From positions 1 to 64,000 of the forward strand of contig CAZVKL010000002.1 of the NCBI GenBank assembly GCA_964627845.1: a stretch of DNA of 64,000 nucleotides. Reading direction: 5' to 3'. The notes beneath the pieces are model-generated. The model did no database searches, was not told where the DNA came from, and saw only the letters and a list, made by a program, of their open reading frames with translations. Made by a program: the position numbers and the translations under genes. This DNA is from DUUI01 sp964627845 (GTDB lineage: Bacteria; Bacillota_I; Bacilli_A; Erysipelotrichales; Erysipelotrichaceae). Below, piece after piece: positions 8,944-15,798 of the stretch. The first letter of the stretch is position 1; each line of letters opens with the position of its first letter.

Positions 8944-9594
8944 ATGAAGTATACTGCCTTAGTGTTGGCCGCTGGTAAAGGATTGCGGGCTGGCTTAGGT
9001 TATAATAAAGTCCTTTATTATATGGACAAACACCAAAACACGATTCTAGGAAAAACACTAGAATTTTTTAACGATGATAATCGCTGCACTCAAATTATCT
9101 TAGTCTGTTCTAAAGATGATTACGATTTAATCACTAGCGAATATACAGGGAATAAGATTCAACATGTATTGGGTGGCGCTAGAAGACAGGACTCCGTCTA
9201 CAACGGATTACTAGAAGTTCATGAACAAATCGTTTTAGTCCATGATGGCAATCGCCCCTTTATCGACTTATCCTTAATCGACAAAATCTTAGACACGATT
9301 CAACATGAGGATGCCGTCTTATGTGCCATCAAGATGAAAGATACCATTAAGATTGTTGAAGATGGGTATGTTAAAGAGACGATCGATCGCGATCGCTTAA
9401 TGGGGGCACAAACCCCTCAAGCCTTTAAAACAAACGTTCTTATTGAAGCTTATGACATCATCAACCAACAACATTTAGACGTGACCGATGATGCTCAAGT
9501 CGTTGAACTTGCGGGTAATGCCAAGATCAAGATTGTTGAGGGTAGTCTCAAAAACGAAAAAATAACTTGGAGTGATGACTTCAAGAATCTCTAA
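8944..9594 (+). CDS. ispD: 2-C-methyl-D-erythritol 4-phosphate cytidylyltransferase, second tandem copy
   Basis: 216 residues. IspD joins CTP to methylerythritol 4-phosphate in the MEP route to isoprenoids. Visible are AAGKGLRAGLGYNKVLY (nucleotide loop with Arg and Lys), GGARRQDSV, HDGNRPFID, KDTIKIV, AQTPQAFK, TDDAQVVE and the C-terminal Lys in NEKITWSDDF. This copy keeps both catalytic Lys positions and is the better IspD candidate. An ATG at 8929 inside the first gene gives five extra residues; the ATG at 8944 aligns with the first copy's MKYTAL and lies one base after its TGA. No ribosome binding site is seen, suggesting coupling. Other MEP genes are outside the window. Confidence 0.85.
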   Translation: MKYTALVLAAGKGLRAGLGYNKVLYYMDKHQNTILGKTLEFFNDDNRCTQIILVCSKDDYDLITSEYTGNKIQHVLGGARRQDSVYNGLLEVHEQIVLVHDGNRPFIDLSLIDKILDTIQHEDAVLCAIKMKDTIKIVEDGYVKETIDRDRLMGAQTPQAFKTNVLIEAYDIINQQHLDVTDDAQVVELAGNAKIKIVEGSLKNEKITWSDDFKNL

Positions 9595-9617
9595 CATCCT
9601 TCGTGGATGTTTTTTTA
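9594..9617 (+). terminator. Terminator of the ispD pair
   Basis: Stem ACATCC/GGATGT with loop TTCGT, followed by seven T. It begins within a few bases of the ispD stop. Confidence 0.85.
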
Positions 9618-9648
9618 TCAAAAAGAGTGTACCCTTCGATACACTCTC
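9618..9648 (-). terminator. Terminator of the gutM-srlA-srlE-lpd operon
   Basis: Minus-strand stem AGAGTGTA/TACACTCT (8 pairs, loop TCGAAGGG) followed by TTTTTGAT. Together with the plus-strand terminator it insulates two convergent units. Confidence 0.88.
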
Positions 9649-9659
9649 AATAAATTCGG

Positions 9660-11024
9660 TTAACCGTGAATTGGTAATCCCAGTAGATCTTCAGCTGCAT
9701 CCATAATCATTTCGTTGGTCGTTGGATGAGCATGAATCGTCTGTGTCACTTGTTTAATCGTCAGTTTGTTTTCAATGGCTAATGCGCATTCACCAATTAA
9801 TTCTGATGCATTCAAGCCAACAATCTGTGCACCCACTAATACATTTGTTTCTTTTTCGGCAATGAGACGAACAAAGCCTTGGTTCTCATTTAAGGTCATT
9901 GCACGTCCATTTGCGGCATAGTCAAATTTTGAAATCAGATGACGATCATCTGTCTCTTTAAGTTCTAATCCAACTGATGCACATTCCGGCTCAACAAACG
10001 CAATGGCAGGAATAACTTTATCTTTAATATTTATTTTTTTACCTAGAATATTTTCGATAACTGCTTTGGCTTCATAACTCGCTTTATGAGCTAACGCCAA
10101 ACCATGAGTTACATCCCCAATTGCGTACACGTTAGAATTGGTTGTTTTTCCATATTCATCAGTCTTAATAAAGCCTTTATCGTCCACTTCAATACTGGTC
10201 GTCTCTAGATTCAAACTTCCAGAATTAGGACGTCGACCAATACTTACTAATACTTTATCTGCTTCAATCTCAACCACTTCATCTTGGTGGTTCACCTTTA
10301 ACGTTACTTTATCTCCATGGTCGATTATTTCTTGAACAAAATGTTGTGTTAACATTTTGATTTTTCGTTGTTTGAAATTCTTTTTAACTAACGAAACCAT
10401 TTCGTCATCAAATGTCACTAGAATATCTGAGGCCGCTTCAACAATACTCACTTGTGATCCTAAATTTCGATAGGCACTGGCCAACTCAGAACCGATATAT
10501 CCACCCCCTATAACCACTAAATGGTTTGGGACTGTTTCAAAATTCAGTGCCCCTTTGGAGTCCACCACATTTTCACTTAGTTCAATATTTTTTAAAAGAA
10601 TGGGTGTGCTGCCAGTTGCTATAATACAATGTTCAAACTCAATTTGTTGACCATTGACACGAAGCGTTGAATCATCAATAAATTGTGCCTGACCCCGAAT
10701 AATTTCGACCTTATTCTTCGTTAATAGCATCTCAATCCCTTTAGTCAGTTTATAGACAACACGCTTGTCTTTCCAGGACTGGGTCGCACTAAAGTCTAAA
10801 TGCGAGCCTTCCACTTTAACCCCATAAGGATTTCGAGTGAGGGTGTTTTGATAGAAATGTCCCGCTTCAATTAAGGCTTTCGAAGGAATACATCCTTCGT
10901 TTAAACAAACCCCACCGATGTTTTGATCTTCGATGACGACTGTCTCTAACCCGCTTTGACTTGCTCGTATTGCAGCGACATAACCGCCTGGTCCTGATCC
11001 AATAACAACACACTGTTTCTTCAT
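9660..11024 (-). CDS. lpdA: Dihydrolipoamide dehydrogenase-like flavoprotein
   Basis: 454-residue pyridine nucleotide-disulfide oxidoreductase. It has the FAD motif GSGPGG near the N-terminus, the redox-active disulfide motif GGVCLNEGCIPSK (about residues 37-49), the NAD site VVIGGGYIGSE, and the C-terminal catalytic HAHPTTNE (His-Glu pair), all as in E3. E3 re-oxidises lipoyl groups of 2-oxoacid dehydrogenases or the glycine-cleavage H protein, but none of those partners is nearby. Instead it is the last gene of a glucitol-PTS operon, 15 bases after srlE. It may serve an unlinked complex or a metabolic step tied to the imported substrate. Confidence 0.85.
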   Translation of the reverse strand: MKKQCVVIGSGPGGYVAAIRASQSGLETVVIEDQNIGGVCLNEGCIPSKALIEAGHFYQNTLTRNPYGVKVEGSHLDFSATQSWKDKRVVYKLTKGIEMLLTKNKVEIIRGQAQFIDDSTLRVNGQQIEFEHCIIATGSTPILLKNIELSENVVDSKGALNFETVPNHLVVIGGGYIGSELASAYRNLGSQVSIVEAASDILVTFDDEMVSLVKKNFKQRKIKMLTQHFVQEIIDHGDKVTLKVNHQDEVVEIEADKVLVSIGRRPNSGSLNLETTSIEVDDKGFIKTDEYGKTTNSNVYAIGDVTHGLALAHKASYEAKAVIENILGKKINIKDKVIPAIAFVEPECASVGLELKETDDRHLISKFDYAANGRAMTLNENQGFVRLIAEKETNVLVGAQIVGLNASELIGECALAIENKLTIKQVTQTIHAHPTTNEMIMDAAEDLLGLPIHG

Positions 11025-11039
11025 AACGATTTTCTCCTT

Positions 11040-12017
11040 TTATGAATATAGGTTAATACTGAATAAATAAGCAATTAAGACAGAGATTGGTCCAGTCACC
11101 ATCCGCGTAAAGAGGAGTGCTGGAACCCCAACCTCAACCGTGTATGGCTTCGATTCGGCCAATGTTAAACCCACCGGGATAAAGTCACAACCCACTTGAG
11201 AATTAATCGCAAAGAGTGCAGGTAATGCTAACGAAGGTGGAATGTTTCCTCTGGCAATCTCTACCCCTAATAAAACACCAACCACTTGGGCAATCACCGC
11301 TCCAGGTCCTAAGACGGGTGATAGAATTGGGATTGAACAAATCAATGATAAAATTAATAATCCGACAATATTTCCTGCTAAAGGCTTCACGAGGTTGGCT
11401 AACATATTCCCAATATCAGTATACATGATGAAACCAACGATTACTGAAACAAAGGCCATAAACGGTAAGATGTTCTTAATGATTGTTTCGATTGCATCTC
11501 GACCACCTTGATAGAAAGTATTGACAAACTTACCAATGACGCGTCCCATGCTTGTGATTAATCCAAAGAACCCACCTTGAGAGGCCACTTCAGCTCTCGC
11601 TGATTCAACGGTGTGTTTTGGCATTTGTACCACTGTTATGTTGGATTGTTCATCGGTATTCAATATATTATGAACACTAACATCTGAAACAAAGTTATCT
11701 TCATGAATAAATTGATGCAATGGACCTGATGGTGTGGCTGCCATAACATCGACTGTTGGTACCCCTAAGCGTGGATAAACACCACAACGAGCTGTCCCTC
11801 CACAGTCAATGACTGCACAGATCATATTATCTGGTTCAACTTTGTTTTTAAAACCATCAACAACTTCAGCACCTAAACTTTCACCAATTTTTTGGGCAAC
11901 TGGATGAATGCCTCCTCCGGTAATTGAAGCAACGATGTTTTTTCCTTGGGTTTTTTCTAAGATCAACGGGCCACCCCAGCCCTTGACTCCTTTTACAATT
12001 TTTACTCTTTGGTTCAT
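11040..12017 (-). CDS. srlE: PTS glucitol/sorbitol-family EIIBC component
   Basis: 325 residues. The N-terminal EIIB domain carries the phosphorylatable Cys in IDCGGTARCGVYP; the C-terminal half has membrane segments (about 170-325) that complete the channel with SrlA. It takes phosphate from the EIIA protein SrlB and phosphorylates the incoming polyol. It overlaps the end of srlA by 4 bases (ATGA). No sorbitol-6-phosphate dehydrogenase gene (srlD) occurs in the window, so the true substrate is open; the family also includes members for other polyols or sugars. Confidence 0.9.
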   Translation of the reverse strand: MNQRVKIVKGVKGWGGPLILEKTQGKNIVASITGGGIHPVAQKIGESLGAEVVDGFKNKVEPDNMICAVIDCGGTARCGVYPRLGVPTVDVMAATPSGPLHQFIHEDNFVSDVSVHNILNTDEQSNITVVQMPKHTVESARAEVASQGGFFGLITSMGRVIGKFVNTFYQGGRDAIETIIKNILPFMAFVSVIVGFIMYTDIGNMLANLVKPLAGNIVGLLILSLICSIPILSPVLGPGAVIAQVVGVLLGVEIARGNIPPSLALPALFAINSQVGCDFIPVGLTLAESKPYTVEVGVPALLFTRMVTGPISVLIAYLFSINLYS

Positions 12018-12568
12018 ACACTTTCCTCTAAACTTCCGTTTACTTCTTGTTCGCGTTCATGCTTCCATAGTCGATGGGTTAACCATTCAGTTAGAACCCC
12101 TCTAATGAAGATAACGATTAAACCGACGATGAAGTATCGAACTGCCAGTGGGGTTACATTTAAACCTAACCCTGTAATTCCTGAGGCAATTCCCGTCCAA
12201 ACAAAGAGCTCAGCTGAATTAGCGTGAGGGAAGATTCCAAGAATCGGGTGCACAAATGAAACAGCCGAATCGTAGAAGGCAGGTTTCTGTTTTTCTTTTA
12301 AGAAACGTCCAAAGCTAAAGGCCATAGGATTGGTTACAAAGAACACAGCCACCAGTGGAAACAGCGTATAGCGAGTAAAGAAGTTTCCAGTTAATTTTTG
12401 GGCAAAGCGAGTCACTCTCTCTTCACCGACTAAGCCTATAAAGGCGTTAATAGCCGTAAGTAATACTACTAATGTTGGGACAATGCCTACGACAAGTCCC
12501 ATAAAATTTTCTCCACCAGCATTAAAAACACCAATGAAACTTTCGGCCAGATTTACTAAAAAGTCCAT
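12014..12568 (-). CDS. srlA: PTS glucitol/sorbitol-family EIIC component
   Basis: 184-residue membrane protein, the EIIC of the glucitol PTS family. It has the family features FMGLVVGIVPTLVVLLTAINAFIGLVGEERV-type N-terminal helices, the TRYTLFPLVAVFF segment and four or more membrane spans. It works with srlE as a split transporter. It lies 21 bases after gutM with a ribosome binding site AGGAGGAG before the ATG. Confidence 0.92.
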   Translation of the reverse strand: MDFLVNLAESFIGVFNAGGENFMGLVVGIVPTLVVLLTAINAFIGLVGEERVTRFAQKLTGNFFTRYTLFPLVAVFFVTNPMAFSFGRFLKEKQKPAFYDSAVSFVHPILGIFPHANSAELFVWTGIASGITGLGLNVTPLAVRYFIVGLIVIFIRGVLTEWLTHRLWKHEREQEVNGSLEESV

Positions 12569-12589
12569 AAAGACTCCTCCTGGGCTCGA

Positions 12590-12997
12590 TTAAACGAGCG
12601 AAAGCTCACTTAGCTGATTGTTGGTTCGCTCAAGATTAATATGGTTGATTGCCTCTTCAAATGACTCTTTAATTTTCTTATCCTCTATCTTTAGGTAGGC
12701 TTGAGAAACATAAAAATTCAGGATAGATTCCATTGTTTTAAATCGCTTAAAAACGCTAACCCCTTTTAAGAGGCGAGCTGCCACGATTAGACCATCATTA
12801 TTGGTCACAATAATCAGAATCACACCTGATCCAAAATTAAACTTCGAACGCCTTTGTCCAACCCCTAAGTGTCCAGAGTGGTGGGTTCGCTGAATGTCTT
12901 GAATCTCTTTAATGATCGTTTTGTTTTGTTGATATGCTAAATAAACTTGTAAGCTCCAAAAAACGACTAGTAATGAGATGAGTCCTAGATATTCCAA
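12590..12997 (-). CDS. gutM: Glucitol operon activator protein GutM family
   Basis: 135 residues with one N-terminal membrane segment (LGLISLLVVFWSLQVYLAY) and a soluble domain containing GHLGVGQRR and FGSGVILIIV, the GutM pattern. GutM activates the gut operon in E. coli. It is first in the operon, followed by srlA, srlE and lpd. The start is a TTG at 12997 with GGAGG 7 bases upstream. Its position fits a membrane-tied modulator of this PTS rather than a DNA-binding protein, as no helix-turn-helix is visible. Confidence 0.85.
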   Translation of the reverse strand: MEYLGLISLLVVFWSLQVYLAYQQNKTIIKEIQDIQRTHHSGHLGVGQRRSKFNFGSGVILIIVTNNDGLIVAARLLKGVSVFKRFKTMESILNFYVSQAYLKIEDKKIKESFEEAINHINLERTNNQLSELSLV

Positions 12998-13033
12998 AGA
13001 ACTACCTCCACAATTTTACAATGAGCTGAATTC

Positions 13034-13039
13034 ATTATA
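13034..13039 (-). promoter_or_regulatory. gutM operon promoter, extended -10
   Basis: Minus-strand TGTTATAAT: a perfect -10 with the TGn extension, about 37 bases upstream of the TTG start of gutM. A 13-pair inverted repeat covers the expected -35 position. Confidence 0.6.
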
Positions 13040-13055
13040 ACAAACCTCATCTTAG

Positions 13056-13088
13056 ATTCAATAAATTATCAAGATTAATTTATTGAAT
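13056..13088. promoter_or_regulatory. 13-bp inverted repeat between divergent gut genes, possible operator
   Basis: ATTCAATAAATTA (13056-13068) and its exact reverse complement (13076-13088) separated by seven bases. It covers the -35 zone of the leftward gutM promoter and lies about 45-80 bases upstream of the rightward srlB -10-like element (TGATAGAAT, 13133-13141). It has no T-run, so it is not a simple terminator; a regulator-binding site for both directions is the natural reading. Confidence 0.5.
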
Positions 13089-13175
13089 AAAAATGACAAT
13101 AATGCCACTTAAATCCTAAACTTTGTTCATTATGATAGAATAACCTTAATTCACACATTGAATTTCGAGGTAATT

Positions 13176-13526
13176 ATGTATAAAACAAATGTTATTGAAG
13201 TAGGGGATCAAGCTTATTTTGAAAGTTTTCCACTTTTAGTCTTATTTAATGATTCAGCACCCGAGGGATTGCGTGAAGTCTGTATCATCCATGAACCGAC
13301 ACATCCAACCAATGATGAACCGCTTAAGCGTGGTGGTCAGGTACTCTTTGATGGAAAAGCATACGATATTAAAGAGGTTGGACCTTTAGCTAATAAGAAT
13401 TTATTGGAGTTAGGACATGTCTCTTTCTACTTTAAAATTGAGGGAGAGCTTCTTCCTGGTGCAGTCCATCTTACCCCTGAATCTGTTCCTGAGTTACACG
13501 TTGATTCGACGATTGAAATAGTATAG
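13176..13526 (+). CDS. srlB: PTS glucitol/sorbitol-family EIIA component
   Basis: 116 residues; cytoplasmic EIIA of the glucitol PTS, receiving phosphate from HPr and passing it to SrlE. Family features: FNDSAPEGLREVCIIHEP, KRGGQVLFDGKAYDIKEVG and the closing GAVHLTPESVPEL. His in IIHEPTH is the likely active site. The start is the ATG at 13176 with GAGG 5 bases upstream; a TTG 18 bases earlier is in frame but would contain the ribosome binding site. It is transcribed away from the other gut genes. Its TAG stop is in frame with the PRD remnant that follows. Confidence 0.9.
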   Translation: MYKTNVIEVGDQAYFESFPLLVLFNDSAPEGLREVCIIHEPTHPTNDEPLKRGGQVLFDGKAYDIKEVGPLANKNLLELGHVSFYFKIEGELLPGAVHLTPESVPELHVDSTIEIV

Positions 13527-14135
13527 CAACAAAATGAATTTAGCGGACTAATTAAACGGTTCGGTAGTAAATACGATGAAAAGATTCATATCACCTTATT
13601 AGACCCTCTTGTTTTTACTCTCAAACGGATGAAAAACAATGTTGAACTTAACAACTTATTTATCGATGAAACTAAGTTTATGTATCCCGATGAATATACC
13701 TATGCCAGTGAAGCTGTCCAAATGATTAACCAACGTCTTAACATTAAATTACCAGAATCCGAAGCAAGTTTTATTACCATGCATATCCATGGAGCAAGAG
13801 TTGGCGAACTTGCTAGTGTGAGCACCTTAATTGTAGGTGTCGTCTCAACCTGTATCGATTTAATAGAGAATGAAGCGGACATGACTATCCCTCAAGATTC
13901 ATTTATGAGACAAAGAATCATCACTCACATTAAATTTGCGATTAAGAGATCGTTAGATAATATATCTTTACACAACCCACTGGTCGATGTGATTCAAAGT
14001 AAATATCCTGAATCCTATCGAATTGCCAATAAACTCTCTAAAATTATCGACAAACAATATGGACTTAGTTTCACTGAAGGAGAGAAGGCGTATTTAAGTT
14101 TACACATTGAGAATATCATCAACGAAAGTAGTTAA
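13527..14135 (+). pseudogene. Truncated BglG/LicT-family antiterminator, PRD domains only
   Basis: An open frame runs from the srlB TAG to the TAA at 14135 (first ATG 13629, 168 codons). It encodes two PTS regulation domains: PRD1 remnant (LLDPLVFTLKRMK ... FITMHIHGAR) and a complete PRD2 (ITHIKFAIKRS ... AYLSLHIENI). The RNA-binding CAT domain (about 55 residues) and the first helices of PRD1 are missing, and the first regulatory His of PRD1 (normally in TDHI) reads Pro (LDPL). No ribosome binding site precedes the ATG. This looks like a decayed antiterminator; a PRD-only partner protein, or low-level readthrough of the TAG, are less likely alternatives. Confidence 0.62.
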
Positions 14136-14164
14136 TTAAGCGAAAGCCAAAGGAGAAAGAGTGT

Positions 14165-15664
14165 CTGTTTAAACAACTACAGAAAATTGGTAAAGCGTTC
14201 ATGCTTCCAATCGCAATCCTACCTGCAGCAGGTTTGTTGTTAGGAATTGGTGGCGCACTATCCAATCCGACCACGGTCAAAACCTATCCAGTATTGGATA
14301 ACACGGTACTACAATCCATCTTCCAAGTCATGAGCTCTGCAGGAAATGTAATCTTTGCGAACTTAGCATTATTACTCTGCGTCGGTTTATGTATTGGACT
14401 AGCTAAACGTGATAAAGCCACAGCCGCACTTGCAGGAGTCGTCGGTTTTCTTGTAATGAGCGCAACTATTTCTGCTCTAATTGGATTATTCTCCCCAGAG
14501 GGAACATCTATTGACACCGGTGTAATAGGTGCCATCGCAGTAGGATCTGTTGTCGTCTGGTTACATAACCGTTACTACAATATTGAACTACCACAAGTCT
14601 TAGGATTCTTTGGTGGATCTCGTTTTGTCCCAATCGTAGCAAGTTTTGCTTCCATCTTTATTGGTGCCTTTTTCTTTCTCATATGGCCACCTTTCCAACA
14701 AGCACTTATTTCAACTGGAGAAGCCATCTCTAAACTTGGTGCCATTGGTACCTTCTTCTATGGTTTCTTAATGAGACTTAGTGGCGCTGTCGGTCTACAC
14801 CATGCGATCTATCCAATGTTTTGGTATACCGAACTAGGCGGTGTTGAAACAGTCGCTGGCAGTCAAATTGCTGGGGCACAAAATATCTTCTTTGCTCAAT
14901 TAGGAGATCCATCTCATCAAGGTTTATTCACTGAAGGAACTCGGTTCTTTGCCGGAAGATTCTCAACCATGATGTTTGGTTTACCAGGTGCTGCACTCGC
15001 TATGTATCATAGCGTTGAACCTGATCGTCGCAAGAAATATGGTGGACTGTTCTTAGGTGTAGCCCTTACTTCCTTTTTAACAGGTATTACAGAACCACTC
15101 GAATTCATGTTCTTATTTGTTGCTCCTTTATTGTATGTATTCCATGCTTTCTTAGATGGTGTCTCATTCTTAGTCGCTGACATACTCAATATTTCTATCG
15201 GTAATACTTTCTCAGGAGGAGTCATTGACTTTACATTATTTGGTATTCTACAAGGAAATGCGAAAACAAATTGGTTACTTCAAGTTCCAGTAGGTCTTAT
15301 TTGGGCGGCTATCTATTACTTCTCGTTTAGATTCTTAATTAGTAAGTTTAATATTTTAACGCCAGGACGTGCAGAAGAGTTAGAGGATAACATTGAAATT
15401 AAAGCAACGGGTAAAAAAGAGCTTCGTCAAGAAGCTGAAATCATCTTAAATGCTTTGGGTGGACCTGAAAATATTGAAGATGTCGATGCATGTATTACAC
15501 GCTTAAGAGTTTCTGTTAAGGACCCTCAAAAAGTTGACAATGATACACTTAAATCCCTTGGAGCAACTGATGTGCTTCAAGTGAAAGGTGGAATCCAAGC
15601 TGTCTATGGTGCAAAAGCTATTCTTTATAAGAATCATATCAATGATATTTTAGGTGTTGAATAA
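14165..15664 (+). CDS. PTS glucose/maltose/N-acetylglucosamine-family EIICB
   Basis: Membrane permease with about ten helices followed by a C-terminal EIIB domain whose active Cys lies in DACITRLRV. No EIIA domain is fused, so a separate Crr-type EIIA is needed. EIIC motifs include LPIAILPAAGLLLGIGGAL, LSGAVGLHHAIYP and GITEPLEF. The sequence does not let me choose between glucose, maltose and GlcNAc. The first standard start is the ATG at 14201, but the family's N-terminal FKQLQKIGKAF is encoded upstream; it begins with a CTG at 14165, 9 bases after AGGAG. A GTG at 14161 is out of frame and stops after three codons. I therefore extend the gene to 14165. Confidence 0.85.
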   Translation: MFKQLQKIGKAFMLPIAILPAAGLLLGIGGALSNPTTVKTYPVLDNTVLQSIFQVMSSAGNVIFANLALLLCVGLCIGLAKRDKATAALAGVVGFLVMSATISALIGLFSPEGTSIDTGVIGAIAVGSVVVWLHNRYYNIELPQVLGFFGGSRFVPIVASFASIFIGAFFFLIWPPFQQALISTGEAISKLGAIGTFFYGFLMRLSGAVGLHHAIYPMFWYTELGGVETVAGSQIAGAQNIFFAQLGDPSHQGLFTEGTRFFAGRFSTMMFGLPGAALAMYHSVEPDRRKKYGGLFLGVALTSFLTGITEPLEFMFLFVAPLLYVFHAFLDGVSFLVADILNISIGNTFSGGVIDFTLFGILQGNAKTNWLLQVPVGLIWAAIYYFSFRFLISKFNILTPGRAEELEDNIEIKATGKKELRQEAEIILNALGGPENIEDVDACITRLRVSVKDPQKVDNDTLKSLGATDVLQVKGGIQAVYGAKAILYKNHINDILGVE

Positions 15665-15696
15665 GCACCCCCTAATATGCTAAACTCAATACAGTT

Positions 15697-15774
15697 AGGT
15701 CCTTTTAAGGCAATCCTGTGAGTTTGCTAAGGGAGAAGAAACATTTATCTCAAAGGTCCTAAATAGGGCCTTTT
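15697..15774 (+). promoter_or_regulatory. PyrR-binding attenuator upstream of the uracil permease
   Basis: The segment AATCCTGTGAGTTT (15712-15725) matches the PyrR RNA-binding consensus ARUCCNGNGAGGYU at all but one fixed position, displayed as hexaloop CUGUGA on a GCAAUC/GUUUGC stem. Downstream is a terminator, AAAGGTCCT (15752-15760) with AGGGCCTTT (15765-15773), then TTTTA. The 5' strand AGGTCCTTT (15697-15705) can instead pair with 15752-15760 with one mismatch, giving an antiterminator. This is the full antiterminator / anti-antiterminator / terminator layout of pyrimidine genes in Bacillota: UMP-bound PyrR stabilises the first hairpin and allows termination. Confidence 0.88.
15752..15774 (+). 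terminator. Attenuator terminator of the uracil permease leader
   Basis: Nine-pair stem AAAGGTCCT/AGGGCCTTT with loop AAAT and a short T-run. It also serves as the end of the EIICB transcript. Confidence 0.8.
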
Positions 15775-15798
15775 ATTGTGCCCGGAAAGGAAAGAGAG

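Noticed and set aside
8929..8944. ATG at 8929 as the start of the second ispD-like gene
   Set aside because: The ATG at 8944 aligns with the first copy's N-terminus and follows its stop by one base; neither has a Shine-Dalgarno, so a five-residue uncertainty remains.
13527..13535. TAG CAA CAA after srlB as a viral-type readthrough signal (UAG CAR YYA)
   Set aside because: The second codon fails the YYA part of the consensus; readthrough is only a weak possibility, so the region is listed as a pseudogene.
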